Positions 26,092 to 35,470 of a stretch of 64,000 nt of DNA are shown here, one piece after another; position 1 is the first letter of the stretch; each line of letters opens with the position of its first letter. The notes beneath the pieces are model-generated. The model was not told the origin of the DNA. It searched no databases and saw only the letters and a program-made list of their open reading frames with translations. The DNA is from Bacteroides thetaiotaomicron VPI-5482 (lineage in GTDB: Bacteria; Bacteroidota; Bacteroidia; Bacteroidales; Bacteroidaceae). A program made the translations under genes and the position numbers. The DNA lies in the NCBI RefSeq assembly GCF_000011065.1, contig NC_004663.1, forward strand, positions 372,001 to 436,000, given 5' to 3'.

Positions 26092-26319
26092 TTATTCTAC
26101 TTTTACTTTATACACTGAGATACATCCGTCGGGACAAACCATTGCACACGAGCTGCATCCGTTGCAGGTATCTTCTTTTACTTGCCAGGCATAGTTATAG
26201 CCTTTCATATTCACCTCTTTGTTGAGGGCGATTACATCGAGCGGACACGCTACTACACATAGGTTGCATCCTTTGCAACGCTCCGTGTCGACTACGATTG
26301 CTCCTTTAATTTTTGCCAT
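26092..26319 (-). CDS. korD: 2[4Fe-4S] ferredoxin subunit of the oxidoreductase
   Basis: 75 residues with two complete cluster motifs, CKGCNLCVVACP and CNGCSSCAMVCP. Functions as the delta subunit carrying electrons from the thiamine-diphosphate site. Starts 34 bases after the TPR gene and ends 12 bases before the alpha ATG in the same operon. Confidence 0.92.
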   Translation of the reverse strand: MAKIKGAIVVDTERCKGCNLCVVACPLDVIALNKEVNMKGYNYAWQVKEDTCNGCSSCAMVCPDGCISVYKVKVE

Positions 26320-26353
26320 AATCTCTATTTTATTACGTTATCTTTGAATTCGG

Positions 26354-26635
26354 TTATTGATTATACATATCTTTGTGGTAGAAATTCAGGATATCTATCG
26401 CCATTGTTCTGGCTTGAACAGCGGGGCTGTCGGGATTAAGATCGATAGCATACTGGTAGTTATCCAGCGCCTGCTTCCAATCTCCTTTTTTTCGGTAGGC
26501 ATTTCCCCGTAAATAGTAGAGCATATCTTTATCTTTCTCGACAGAATCGTCTTGGAGAAGTTGGTCCAGTTGCTTGATTGCTATGTCCACATCCCCTTGA
26601 TTGATAAGCTCTTTTAGGTTGTCTATTTGCTCCAT
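26354..26635 (-). CDS. Small TPR protein, first gene of the oxidoreductase operon
   Basis: 93 residues; one clear tetratricopeptide repeat (about 40-73, YYLRGNAYRKKGDWKQALDN and following DLNPDSPAV) with helices on both sides. No signal peptide, so cytoplasmic. Probably a scaffold or assembly factor; its constant place before the ferredoxin gene is the only clue to a partner. Confidence 0.8.
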   Translation of the reverse strand: MEQIDNLKELINQGDVDIAIKQLDQLLQDDSVEKDKDMLYYLRGNAYRKKGDWKQALDNYQYAIDLNPDSPAVQARTMAIDILNFYHKDMYNQ

Positions 26636-26664
26636 TTTCTTTCGTCTTTCGGGATTCTGAATCG

Positions 26665-26672
26665 CAAAGATA
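26665..26672 (-). promoter_or_regulatory. Promoter -7 box of the oxidoreductase operon
   Basis: TATCTTTG on the minus strand, 30 bases before the TPR ATG. No convincing -33 box. The remainder of 26636-26927 is A+T-rich with nothing else recognised. Confidence 0.5.
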
Positions 26673-26841
26673 GTTTTTATTTATGTAAATGGGGGAAAAT
26701 GAGAAAGGAAATTTACCTCCTTTTGTTTTTATTGCATATTGGGTGAATAAATAATCAATATTAAATATGCCTTAAGATAATTCTTGAGTATAAAAGACAG
26801 AATTAGAGAAGATGTATTTATGTTAATGACAGGTAAAACCG

Positions 26842-26849
26842 TATATTTG
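26842..26849 (+). promoter_or_regulatory. Promoter -7 box for the MoxR/VWA genes
   Basis: TATATTTG fits TAnnTTTG, about 80 bases before the ATG at 26928. The -33 box is weak. Confidence 0.45.
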
Positions 26850-26927
26850 TAAGCCGTTTATCTGCAAACAATGCATAGGCGGTAAGGTGAATAACATCTT
26901 TATTTATGTGCAGAATCAAAGAATAAT

Positions 26928-28481
26928 ATGGAAATAAAAGAACGTATACAGTTGCTGCTGTCCGAAATGAACAGGGGGGTATATGAGAAAGAGGCTGAAA
27001 TCGGTTTGTCTTTGCTGGCTGCTTTGGCGGGCGAAAGTATTTTGTTGCTGGGACCTCCTGGGGTGGCAAAGTCGATGGTGGCCCGTCGGTTGAAGAGAGC
27101 TTTTGTAGATGCAAGGGCATTTGAATACCTGATGTCTCGTTTCTCCACACCTGATGAGATCTTTGGTCCGGTGAGCATCAGCCGTCTGAAGGAATCGGAT
27201 AAATACGAGCGTGCTGTGGACGGGTATCTGCCTACAGCGGATGTCGTGTTTCTGGATGAAATATGGAAAGCCGGTCCGGCTATTCAGAATACGTTGCTGA
27301 CGGTCATCAATGAAAAGCTGTTTCGGAATGGAGATACGGAACTGAAACTTCCGTTGAAGCTGCTGGTGGCTGCCAGTAATGAACTGCCTACGCAGGGCGA
27401 AGGACTGGAAGCCTTGTGGGACCGTTTCTTGATTCGCATTATCAGCACTTGCGTGAAACAGGAGGAAGCGTTCTATCAAATGTTGCTGGACGATGATGAC
27501 GAAGAAGAACAGGAAGCATGTCGGTGGCAGATTTCGGATGAGGAATATGCTGGATGGCAGAAAGAGATACGGCAGATCAAGGTATCTGCCGAAGTCCTGT
27601 CCTGCATCACAGAAATCCGTAAGAACCTGGAGAAAGTCGAGATTCAAGGCTCGGAAGTACATCGGAATGTCTATGTGAGTGACCGTCGCTGGAAGAATAT
27701 CGTGAAGCTGCTGAAAGCTTCTGCTTTCATTCATGGTCGGAAGGAAGTCTGTCTGACAGATTTATTACCTGTTTACCACTGCTTGTGGAATGAACCGGAA
27801 GAGTGTGCGGATATCCGGCAGATCGTTGTCCGTGCGCTGTTTGTTCCTTATGTGAAGGAGATAGCCGCTATCAACTTATCATTAAAGTCGGACCTGAAAG
27901 TGAGCCGCGTGCGTGAAGCATTGGAGAAAGCCCGTCAGAAAGGTGACCGCAGAGACGATGATTTGATGATCATCGATCATTTCTACTATCAGATAGAGAA
28001 TCATGGTACGGGAAATACCTACATATTTATTGTGGATTATAAGAATCTGAAAGAATACAGTCCGAAGGATGTTCCTGCAACAGGAGTCATGTATGCCGAT
28101 CCGCTGAATCCGAAGCGAACGATTATACGTACTTTTTCGGATGCCACCAAAATGAAGGAACAAGGTGCCGAAAGGGTGACACTTTACAGGGATGAGAAGA
28201 ATCTTTATATCAATGGTGTCCGCTTTCCGATGCGTCGGCTGAAGAGGGGAGAGCAACAGCAGTTGTGGCTGGGCAATATGACTCTCACCGACCGGGATTA
28301 TGAGACGGAGTTGGAGACAGCCCATGGCCGGATTGAGAAATTAGTAAAAGACTTGTCTGAGAATATTTTTATTTCCGAAGAAGATAAAAAAGGGGTGGCA
28401 CAATATGTGGCGACCCTTCGTAAAGAGATTGCATGGGCACGTGTGGATGTCCGTAAACTGAGATACGGCGATGAGTCTTAG
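26928..28481 (+). CDS. MoxR-family AAA+ ATPase (RavA-like)
   Basis: AAA+ chaperone-like ATPase that works with a VWA protein. Walker A is GPPGVAKS (about residue 40), Walker B VVFLDEIWKAG (about 105), and the sensor segment is LLVAASNELP. After the AAA core (1-290) comes a long C-terminal part (290-517) with helical and mixed segments, as in RavA. The next gene overlaps it by 11 bases and encodes the VWA partner. RavA-ViaA pairs are linked in E. coli to respiratory complexes and Fe-S protein handling; whether this holds in Bacteroides is unknown. Confidence 0.87.
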   Translation: MEIKERIQLLLSEMNRGVYEKEAEIGLSLLAALAGESILLLGPPGVAKSMVARRLKRAFVDARAFEYLMSRFSTPDEIFGPVSISRLKESDKYERAVDGYLPTADVVFLDEIWKAGPAIQNTLLTVINEKLFRNGDTELKLPLKLLVAASNELPTQGEGLEALWDRFLIRIISTCVKQEEAFYQMLLDDDDEEEQEACRWQISDEEYAGWQKEIRQIKVSAEVLSCITEIRKNLEKVEIQGSEVHRNVYVSDRRWKNIVKLLKASAFIHGRKEVCLTDLLPVYHCLWNEPEECADIRQIVVRALFVPYVKEIAAINLSLKSDLKVSRVREALEKARQKGDRRDDDLMIIDHFYYQIENHGTGNTYIFIVDYKNLKEYSPKDVPATGVMYADPLNPKRTIIRTFSDATKMKEQGAERVTLYRDEKNLYINGVRFPMRRLKRGEQQQLWLGNMTLTDRDYETELETAHGRIEKLVKDLSENIFISEEDKKGVAQYVATLRKEIAWARVDVRKLRYGDES

Positions 28482-29913
28482 ATATGATGCTGCATTTTAT
28501 GTGCAGGTGCTGGATAAGTATGTAGCGACCGGAGAGTGTGCGGAGGCGGATAACGAACCGCTGTACGCTTACCTGCTTTCCGTCATGAACGATCCGATGA
28601 TAAAGATACAAGTCCTGAGTGATGAACTTTGTGCCCGAATCTTTTACGATGCAATGAGCCAGTTTATCCGTCTGAATCTGGAAAAGCAAAAGTACAATAT
28701 GCAGAAAAGCCAGTCGGAACAGCAAGGAATGGAACTTGTGCTGGAATGGTCCGAGACCAAGCGGAAAGACGGGTGGCAGGCTTTACTACAGGAGGTTGCC
28801 GACAAACATGAAGGTAATGGTTTCGACAAGGCATTTTATCAGGGGCAGTTCGGCAATGAAGGGAAATATGCGGATGAGGAAGTCTGGGAGAGGATGGTGG
28901 ACGACTGGAAAGAGGCTTTCCAACGGGATTTGCAGGAGCAAAAGGAAAAGGAGATAGAACAGCGCAAAGATGATTTCGAACGCAGACTTCATGCCAATCT
29001 CAGGAATATCCCCGGATATATCCGGCAAAATAACATAGAGAAAGACGAGTTCTATCAGGCTTGGGGCTTGATGAGCGGTATGTGGAATACGGTGGATTTT
29101 GAGCGGATACGCAAAATCGTCCGCATTCAGAAAGAATATCCGGAAGTGGTCAAGGTTGCCAATAAGATGGGGCGTATGGCTGACGATGAAGGACAGGAGC
29201 AGCTACATGTCGCGCAGGGGAATGTATATAAGATGGAGCATTCTTCTAAAAGTGACATTTTGGGTATCACAGTAGGGAATGACCTGAACGCATTGCTTCC
29301 TACAGAACTGGCGCATTGTGCCGATGATGAGCTGGAAGACTTGTTTGTCTATAAATATGTTACCCGAAAACTTCAGACCTTCCGCTATAAATCCGAGATC
29401 ATGCAACCGGCACGGCGACTGGAAATAAAGCCTGCTACGCAGAAAGGACCGATGATAGTCTGTCTGGACACTTCCGGAAGTATGGTCGGGAAACCGGAAA
29501 AGATTGCATATTCGCTGCTGATTAAAATATTGGAAATAGCTGACAGGCAACGTCGGGACTGTTTCCTTATTGCCTTTTCTGTATCCATCAATCCGATTGA
29601 TGTGCGGAGAGAGAGGGCGCGGCTGCTTGAATTTTTCTCCACCACCTCTTGTGGAGATACGGATGCTACCCGAATGCTGCAAGCTATCTTCCGGTTGCTT
29701 CAGTCAAAAAAGGAGTATATGAATGCGGATGTGTTATGGATCAGTGATTTTAAGATACCTTTATCCGTGCCGGAACTGACTGACAAGATGCTGGAATATA
29801 GAAAAGTGGATACGCATTTCTACGGTCTGCAACTTGGGATTGCGGAGAATGAATGGAGTCCTTTCTTCGACCGTATTTATAGAATTGATTATACTCCTTC
29901 CCGACGTTACTGA
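28471..29913 (+). CDS. VWA-domain protein (ViaA-like), partner of the MoxR ATPase
   Basis: 480 residues. The N-terminal 300 are helical and charged (QEKEKEIEQRKDDFERRLH); the C-terminal VWA domain has a metal-ion-dependent adhesion site CLDTSGSMVGK (DxSxS) at about residue 332 and later conserved Thr/Asp positions (TTSCGDTDATRM). Starts inside the end of the ATPase gene, so the two are coupled. The product is expected in the cytoplasm, with no signal peptide. Confidence 0.87.
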   Translation: MSLRYDAAFYVQVLDKYVATGECAEADNEPLYAYLLSVMNDPMIKIQVLSDELCARIFYDAMSQFIRLNLEKQKYNMQKSQSEQQGMELVLEWSETKRKDGWQALLQEVADKHEGNGFDKAFYQGQFGNEGKYADEEVWERMVDDWKEAFQRDLQEQKEKEIEQRKDDFERRLHANLRNIPGYIRQNNIEKDEFYQAWGLMSGMWNTVDFERIRKIVRIQKEYPEVVKVANKMGRMADDEGQEQLHVAQGNVYKMEHSSKSDILGITVGNDLNALLPTELAHCADDELEDLFVYKYVTRKLQTFRYKSEIMQPARRLEIKPATQKGPMIVCLDTSGSMVGKPEKIAYSLLIKILEIADRQRRDCFLIAFSVSINPIDVRRERARLLEFFSTTSCGDTDATRMLQAIFRLLQSKKEYMNADVLWISDFKIPLSVPELTDKMLEYRKVDTHFYGLQLGIAENEWSPFFDRIYRIDYTPSRRY

Positions 29914-29990
29914 TTGTTTTTTGGAGGATTCGGTTTATTTGCTTAAATTGCCACCGGATATAAAGTACATCTTTCAAATGCAATAAAACG

Positions 29991-30473
29991 ATGTTAGATA
30001 TTATTCTGATTATACTAGGTGTGTTATGCCTCATTACCGGACTGATGGGATGTATTCTTCCCTTTCTACCCGGTCCTCCCGTTGCTTATTTGGGATTGGT
30101 CCTTCTTCATTTTACGGATAAGGTTCAATACACTACCACACAACTTATTGTATGGCTGCTGATTGTTCTTGTCGTGCAAGTCTTGGACTACTTCACCCCT
30201 ATGCTTGGCAGCAAGTATAGCGGTGGTAGCAGATGGGGCAATTGGGGATGTATCATCGGGACCCTTATCGGCCTTCTTTTCCTGCCTTGGGGAGTGATTT
30301 TCGGTCCGTTCTTGGGAGCAGTTATTGGCGAATTGCTAGGGAATAAAGAGTTTTCTCAAGCACTTAGATCGGGGGTAGGATCATTGATTGGATTTCTACT
30401 GGGAACATTCCTGAAATTTGTAGTTTGTGGCTATTTCTGTTATCAGTTTATAGTCGGGTTTATTCGATCATAG
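29991..30473 (+). CDS. DUF456-family membrane protein
   Basis: 160 residues with about four hydrophobic helices. The glycine-rich pattern (GLMGCILPFLPGPPVAYLG; GSKYSGGSRWGNWGCIIGTL; FGPFLGAVIGELLGNKEFS) is the hallmark of DUF456 proteins. Function unknown. It lies 77 bases after the VWA gene and may be in the same transcript, but no shared role is evident. Confidence 0.85.
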   Translation: MLDIILIILGVLCLITGLMGCILPFLPGPPVAYLGLVLLHFTDKVQYTTTQLIVWLLIVLVVQVLDYFTPMLGSKYSGGSRWGNWGCIIGTLIGLLFLPWGVIFGPFLGAVIGELLGNKEFSQALRSGVGSLIGFLLGTFLKFVVCGYFCYQFIVGFIRS

Positions 30474-30568
30474 AATTCGTTTTGTACGGATTTGAATTAT
30501 AAGTTTTTGCTTCTTTTCGGAACAAAAAGGGGCAAAACTCGACCTCGCCAACAAAGAAACGACATTCC

Positions 30569-31135
30569 GTATTCAGTCCTTTCAGCCTTGTCCGCAAATG
30601 CCCAGTCAGAAGGGGATAGCGGCTGAAGGGGGCATTTTATACCCTGTCTTTAGGAGCTTCTGAACGGTGCAAGTGGCTTCAGTCCCTTCAGCCTGAAAAA
30701 TAATCCATTCGAACGTCGGTAGTTACTGACTTAATAGAGCCTGTGTTTATCTCAAACAAAGGTTCTGTTTGGAATAAACACAGGCTCTGTTTGAGGCAAA
30801 CAGACCTTCTGTTTTTTATCTGAACTATTGGTTAGTTTATTGATTTGAAGTAAGCCGGTATCCCACCAATCTTACCCTCGGTGTTGAGTACCCTTCGCCT
30901 CGGTACTGAGTGACGTTTAGCGCCGAGCTTATAAAATTCACCTCGCATGCGGAGTAGCTACAACTTGCATGCAAAGAGCTATAACCAATTAACTATGGAT
31001 TTATTATTGAGGATGAAAGGACTGAAGCCACTTGCACCGTTTAGAAGCTCCTAAAGACAGGGTACAAAATAGTGCCTTCAGCCGCTATCCCCTTCTATCA
31101 AGTCGTTTGCGAGTAAAACTGAATAGTCTGAATAC
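30569..31135. repeat. 567-bp element with 121-bp imperfect inverted arms enclosing array C
   Basis: The left arm 30569-30689 and right arm 31015-31135 are reverse complements with scattered mismatches. The inner 82 bp match closely (for example the left GGGATAGCGGCTGAAG and the right CTTCAGCCGCTATCCC); the outer 39 bp match less well. The interior holds the 22-bp array C. No transposase or credible ORF lies inside. The size and terminal repeats resemble a non-autonomous mobile element or a long structured RNA, located between the DUF456 gene and the 31243 gene. Confidence 0.82.
30733..30996. repeat. Tandem array C: about twelve 22-bp units in one phase
   Basis: Units start every 22 bases from 30733 to 30975. 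The first block (30733, 30755, 30777, 30799) shares AACA..(G/C)..CTGTTT, and one unit is a dyad AACAGA-CCT-TCTGTT. The second block (30865-30974) has different content in the same phase: CTCGGTGTTG and CTCGGTACTG in successive units, then TCGCATGCGG and TTGCATGCAA, each a near or perfect palindrome. Adjacent units match at about 14-15 of 22 positions. Two more degenerate units (30821, 30843) join the blocks. Confidence 0.75.
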
Positions 31136-31242
31136 TGAAAGTACTCCAATTGTAGCAATGGCATTTTTATTATTTTCATCCTATTCGAGTACTAAATTGA
31201 TGTATGCCCGTCCTAACTATAATAGCACATTGAGTTTGTACC

Positions 31243-33093
31243 ATGAAAAAGACAATCGTTGTTCTTCTTTTTATGGCTTCTTTAGGTTTATTTTCCGTTC
31301 TCGTCGCAGGCGAGGTTTATGTTTCTCCGCATGGGAGTGACAGGAATGCAGGTACCAAAGAAGCTCCTTATCTTACCTTGAATCGCGCCATCAAGCAGGC
31401 TCGTGAATGGAGAAGGCTGAATCGTCCCGAGGCGGCCGGAGGAATTTGTATCTGTTTGGAAGACGGGGTTTATGCACAGTCCGCTCCTTTGTTTATCCGA
31501 CCGGAGGATAGCGGCACGCCCGATTCTCCGACACTCATCCGTGCGGTGGAGAATGCGCATCCTGTCATCAGTGGCGGAGTGGCAGTGACCGGATGGAAAA
31601 AGGGATGTGATGATCCTCGGATTGCAAAGGAATTAAGATCAAAAATATGGGTGGCAAAGGCGCCATCCTTTGGAAATAGAATCGTAGAAACCCGCCAGAT
31701 GTTGGTAGACGGCAACAAGGCCCAGCGAGCGGCACAGTTTCCTGATGGAGTGATGGAACGGATGATTGATTTCAATCCGGAAGAACAGACGATAATAATC
31801 CCTGCTTCTCAGATCGGAAACCTCCTCAATGCCCGTCGACTGGAAATGATAGTTCATCAACGTTGGGCGATTGCCATTCTGCGTGTGAAGAGTATAGACG
31901 TTAGGGGAGAACAGGCCGTCATTCGCTTTCACGAACCGGAGAGTCATCTGGAGTTTGCCCATCCGTGGCCTCAGCCCGTCATCGGGGGAGAGAAAGGCAA
32001 CTCTTCCTTTTGCCTGACGAATGCTCTGGAACTGCTGGACCAACCCGGAGAGTGGTTGCAGGAATATCCGTCGGGGACAATCTACTATTATCCCCGCTCG
32101 GAAGAAGATATGGAGACTGCCGAAGTGATCGTTCCTGCTCTGGAAACATTGATGATTGTAGACGGCACATTGGAACGCCCGGTGCGGCATATTCGAGTGG
32201 AAGGAATCACCTTTGCCCATACTTCATGGATGCGTCCTTCCTATCAGGGACATGTCACTTTGCAAGGAGGTTTTCCTCTGCTGGATGCTTATAAACTGCA
32301 TGAACCGGGACTTCCGGAGAAAGCGGAACTGGAGAACCAGGCGTGGATTGCACGCCCCGAAACGGCAATACGTGTACGGGGTACTGAGCATCTTACGTTC
32401 AGTCGCTGCAGGTTCCGGCATCTGGCATCTACCGGACTGGATTATGAATGGGCTGTTTCATCTTCCGGCATAGAGAATTGTGTCTTTTCGGATATCGGTG
32501 GTACAGGCATACTGATCGGTGCATTCCCCGACGGAGGTTTTGAGACGCATGTGCCTTTCATCCCTCCGGAAGAACGTAACCTATGCACGGACATTACCAT
32601 TAAAAATAATCTGATCACTGATGTGACCAATGAAGACTGGGGGTGCGTGGGGATCGGTGCGGGATACGTCAGCGGTATCGCCATTTCCCATAATGAAGTC
32701 TGTCACTTGAATTATTCGGGTATTTGTGTCGGCTGGGGGTGGACATCGCTGGAAAGCGGAATGAAAAACAACCGGATAGAAGCCAACTACGTACATCACT
32801 TTGCCCGTCGTCTGTATGATGCCGGAGGACTTTATACGCTTTCCAACCAACCGGGCTCCGTGATGCGGAATAATCGGATCGAACATCTCGAAGAAGCACC
32901 TTACGCCACCAATGACAGGGCCTTTTATATTTATTTGGATGAAGCTACGGACGGATATACGATTGAAAACAACTGGTGTCCGACTGAACGTTTCGACTCG
33001 AATCGTCCCGGCAATCGGAATGTATGGAAAAATAACGGACCACAAGTGACAGAAAGCATTAAGAATAAGGCCGGAAGGATAAAACCGGAGTAA
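31243..33093 (+). CDS. Right-handed parallel beta-helix protein, GH141-like candidate glycosidase
   Basis: Exported protein (signal peptide MKKTIVVLLFMASLGLFSVLVA). It starts with VYVSPHGSDRNAGTKEAPYL, and then EDSGTPDSPTLIRAVENAHPV with VISGGVAVTGWKKG; this order is seen in GH141-type enzymes (fucosidase/xylanase) and related beta-helix glycosidases. From about residue 330 the pectate-lyase-like coils appear, with repeated NN or xNN turns (NNLITDVTNEDWGC, ISHNEVCHLNYSGICVGW, NNRIEANYVHHFARR). Length 616 suits the family. It heads a gene row with a GH31 enzyme, so a role in breaking an exotic linkage is plausible. A plain polysaccharide lyase remains possible. Confidence 0.7.
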   Translation: MKKTIVVLLFMASLGLFSVLVAGEVYVSPHGSDRNAGTKEAPYLTLNRAIKQAREWRRLNRPEAAGGICICLEDGVYAQSAPLFIRPEDSGTPDSPTLIRAVENAHPVISGGVAVTGWKKGCDDPRIAKELRSKIWVAKAPSFGNRIVETRQMLVDGNKAQRAAQFPDGVMERMIDFNPEEQTIIIPASQIGNLLNARRLEMIVHQRWAIAILRVKSIDVRGEQAVIRFHEPESHLEFAHPWPQPVIGGEKGNSSFCLTNALELLDQPGEWLQEYPSGTIYYYPRSEEDMETAEVIVPALETLMIVDGTLERPVRHIRVEGITFAHTSWMRPSYQGHVTLQGGFPLLDAYKLHEPGLPEKAELENQAWIARPETAIRVRGTEHLTFSRCRFRHLASTGLDYEWAVSSSGIENCVFSDIGGTGILIGAFPDGGFETHVPFIPPEERNLCTDITIKNNLITDVTNEDWGCVGIGAGYVSGIAISHNEVCHLNYSGICVGWGWTSLESGMKNNRIEANYVHHFARRLYDAGGLYTLSNQPGSVMRNNRIEHLEEAPYATNDRAFYIYLDEATDGYTIENNWCPTERFDSNRPGNRNVWKNNGPQVTESIKNKAGRIKPE

Positions 33094-33095
33094 GT

Positions 33096-33132
33096 ACAGT
33101 CCGACACTGAGCCTATCGCAGTGTCGGGCTGT
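33096..33132 (+). terminator. Hairpin after the beta-helix gene
   Basis: ACAGTCCGACACTG (33096-33109) pairs with CAGTGTCGGGCTGT (33119-33132) with one wobble. It starts 3 bases after the stop. No T-run follows, so it may partly attenuate or protect the transcript rather than end it before the GH31 gene. Confidence 0.55.
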
Positions 33133-33214
33133 GCAAAAAGTGGGGCCATAGAGACTTGTGAAGTCTGCATGAGTATAGATAAATAAAGATAAAACTAATA
33201 ATAATAGATCATAA

Positions 33215-35461
33215 ATGAAACCTACTAATTACCATTTGTTCGATTTCCTTGATTTCGATACAGAGTTATTAAGGGATGAGTCACTTTGGAAAGCCTGTAA
33301 ACCGACAGCCGTTTACGAAAAGGATGGGGATATCTGTGTCACGGTCCCCTTTCAAAAACAGCTGTTAGCTAATGATATGGTTGCGGATACGGCTGTCCCC
33401 CGAGAAGAATATACGTTGATCATACGCCAGTATAATATCGGCATTACCCGTCTGTTTCTTGGATTTGGTGAATATGAACTGACAGATCAGTCGGAAATGC
33501 TGCAATTCAGCGAACGGATTCGCAGAGTACCTTTGTCTGTAGAGAAGCAGGGAGGCAAATGGATTCTTTTCACCCAAGACGGGACGAAGCGTGCCGTTAT
33601 CAATGTAGAAGAGCCGGCTTTGGACCGATGGAGCGAGTTACTGCCCGATCCTCAGGAAACACTGGACATCACTCTGTATCCTGACGGCAAACGGGAAATC
33701 CGCCTGGCAGCATACGATCATTTCTCGCCTCCCCGCTATGACGGACTGCCCATTGCCTTCTGCAAACGGACGGGCAAAAAGGAACGTGCCACCCTTTCTT
33801 TCGAGAGCCGGCCGGATGAATGCTTTGCAGGAACCGGAGAGCGTTTCTTCAAAATGGACTTGAGCGGACAGACGCTTTTCCTCAAGAATCAGGATGGGCA
33901 GGGAGTAAATAACCGGCGTACCTATAAGAATATACCTTTCTATCTCTCCAGCCGGATGTACGGGACTTTTTACCATACCTGCGCCCACAGCAAACTTTCG
34001 CTGGCGGGACATTCCACCCGCTCCGTACAGTTCCTGAGCGATCAGGCTATGCTGGATGCATTTGTCATTGCCGGCGATACGATGGAAGAGATACTTCGCG
34101 GCTACCGTGACCTGACCGGATATCCTTCGATGCCTCCTCTCTGGAGCTTCGGAGTGTGGATGAGCCGGATGACTTATTTCAGTGCCGACGAAGTAAATGA
34201 GATCTGCGACCGTATGCGTGCCGAACATTATCCCTGCGATGTCATCCATCTGGATACCGGATGGTTCAGAACCGACTGGCTGTGTGAATGGAAGTTTAAC
34301 GAGGAACGTTTTCCCGACCCGAAAGGATTCATTCAGAGATTGAAGAAGAACGGTTATCGTGTGTCCTTATGGCAGTTACCTTATGTTGCTGAAGATGCGG
34401 AACAGATCGAGGAGGCAAAGGCGAATGAGTATATAGCTCCTCTGACGAAGCAGCAGGACACGGACGGTTCCAACTTCTCGGCTCTGGATTATGCGGGTAC
34501 TATCGACTTTACTTATCCGAAGGCAACCGAATGGTACAAGGGGCTATTAAAGCAACTTCTGGATATGGGAGTCACCTGTATTAAAACCGATTTCGGAGAA
34601 AATATCCACATGGATGCTGTCTACAAGGGCATGAAACCGGAACTGTTGAATAACCTGTATGCCTTGCTCTATCAGAAAGCAGCTTACGAAATAACAAAGG
34701 AGGTAACAGGGGACGGCATTGTCTGGGCACGTGCCGCTTGGGCGGGTTGCCAACGTTATCCGTTGCACTGGGGAGGTGACTCCTGCAGTTCATGGGATGG
34801 CATGGCCGGTTCACTCAAAGGAGGCCTGCACTTCGGTTTATCGGGCTTTGCCTTCTGGAGCCATGATGTCCCCGGATTCCATACCTTGCCCAATTTTATG
34901 AACTCAATCGTAGCGGAGGACGTCTATATGCGCTGGACCCAGTTTGGAGTGTTCACCTCACACATCCGTTATCATGGAACCAATAAGCGGGAACCCTGGC
35001 ATTATCCGGCTATCGCCCCGCTGGTGAAGAAGTGGTGGAAACTGCGCTACTCGTTGATTCCCTACATCATAGAGCAAAGTAAACTGGCAGTAGAAAGTGG
35101 CTGGCCATTGTTACAGGCACTCATCCTGCATCATCCGGAAGATAAACTCTGCTGGCATATCGATGACGAATATTACTTCGGCAATGATTTCCTGGTAGCT
35201 CCGGTGATGAATAGCGAAAACCGTCGCGACATTTATCTCCCCGAAGGACAGTGGGTGAATTTCTTTACCGGCGAACGGTTGCAAGGCGGACGCTGGCTGA
35301 AAGAGGTGTATGTGCCCTTGGAAGAGATGCCTGTTTATGTGCGTGAGAATGCCGTTATCCCGATTTATCCGGAGGAAGTGAATTGTACGGACGAGATGGA
35401 TTTAGGCAAAAGTATTGCCTTGCGCATAGATCATAATTACAAAGGATTTTGGACTAAATAA
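33215..35461 (+). CDS. GH31 family alpha-glycosidase (alpha-xylosidase-like)
   Basis: Retaining alpha-glycosidase. The catalytic barrel begins near PPLWSFGVWMSRMTYFSADE (about 310). The nucleophile is D459 in KTDFGE and the acid/base D522 in HWGGDS. KTDFGE in place of the more usual WxDMNE of alpha-glucosidases, plus the preceding CEWKFNEERFPDPKGF, matches GH31 alpha-xylosidases (YicI type). No signal peptide is seen, so it probably acts in the cytoplasm on imported oligosaccharides. The methyltransferase-corrinoid fusion follows after 9 bases, which is an unusual neighbour. The C-terminus is short (748 residues) compared with many family members. Confidence 0.87.
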   Translation: MKPTNYHLFDFLDFDTELLRDESLWKACKPTAVYEKDGDICVTVPFQKQLLANDMVADTAVPREEYTLIIRQYNIGITRLFLGFGEYELTDQSEMLQFSERIRRVPLSVEKQGGKWILFTQDGTKRAVINVEEPALDRWSELLPDPQETLDITLYPDGKREIRLAAYDHFSPPRYDGLPIAFCKRTGKKERATLSFESRPDECFAGTGERFFKMDLSGQTLFLKNQDGQGVNNRRTYKNIPFYLSSRMYGTFYHTCAHSKLSLAGHSTRSVQFLSDQAMLDAFVIAGDTMEEILRGYRDLTGYPSMPPLWSFGVWMSRMTYFSADEVNEICDRMRAEHYPCDVIHLDTGWFRTDWLCEWKFNEERFPDPKGFIQRLKKNGYRVSLWQLPYVAEDAEQIEEAKANEYIAPLTKQQDTDGSNFSALDYAGTIDFTYPKATEWYKGLLKQLLDMGVTCIKTDFGENIHMDAVYKGMKPELLNNLYALLYQKAAYEITKEVTGDGIVWARAAWAGCQRYPLHWGGDSCSSWDGMAGSLKGGLHFGLSGFAFWSHDVPGFHTLPNFMNSIVAEDVYMRWTQFGVFTSHIRYHGTNKREPWHYPAIAPLVKKWWKLRYSLIPYIIEQSKLAVESGWPLLQALILHHPEDKLCWHIDDEYYFGNDFLVAPVMNSENRRDIYLPEGQWVNFFTGERLQGGRWLKEVYVPLEEMPVYVRENAVIPIYPEEVNCTDEMDLGKSIALRIDHNYKGFWTK

Positions 35462-35470
35462 AGAATAGCG

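Noticed and set aside
25925..26194. 89-residue plus-strand open frame over the korA break
   Set aside because: Antisense to the conserved korA N-terminus and ferredoxin gene; the family sequence is on the minus strand.
26636..26927. Search for a tRNA or small RNA in the 292-bp divergent gap
   Set aside because: No cloverleaf or T-loop sequence was seen; only the two -7 boxes could be supported.
31032..31340. 102-residue open frame upstream of the beta-helix gene
   Set aside because: It begins inside the right inverted arm, overlaps the signal peptide of the 31243 gene in another frame, and has no recognisable features or ribosome site.
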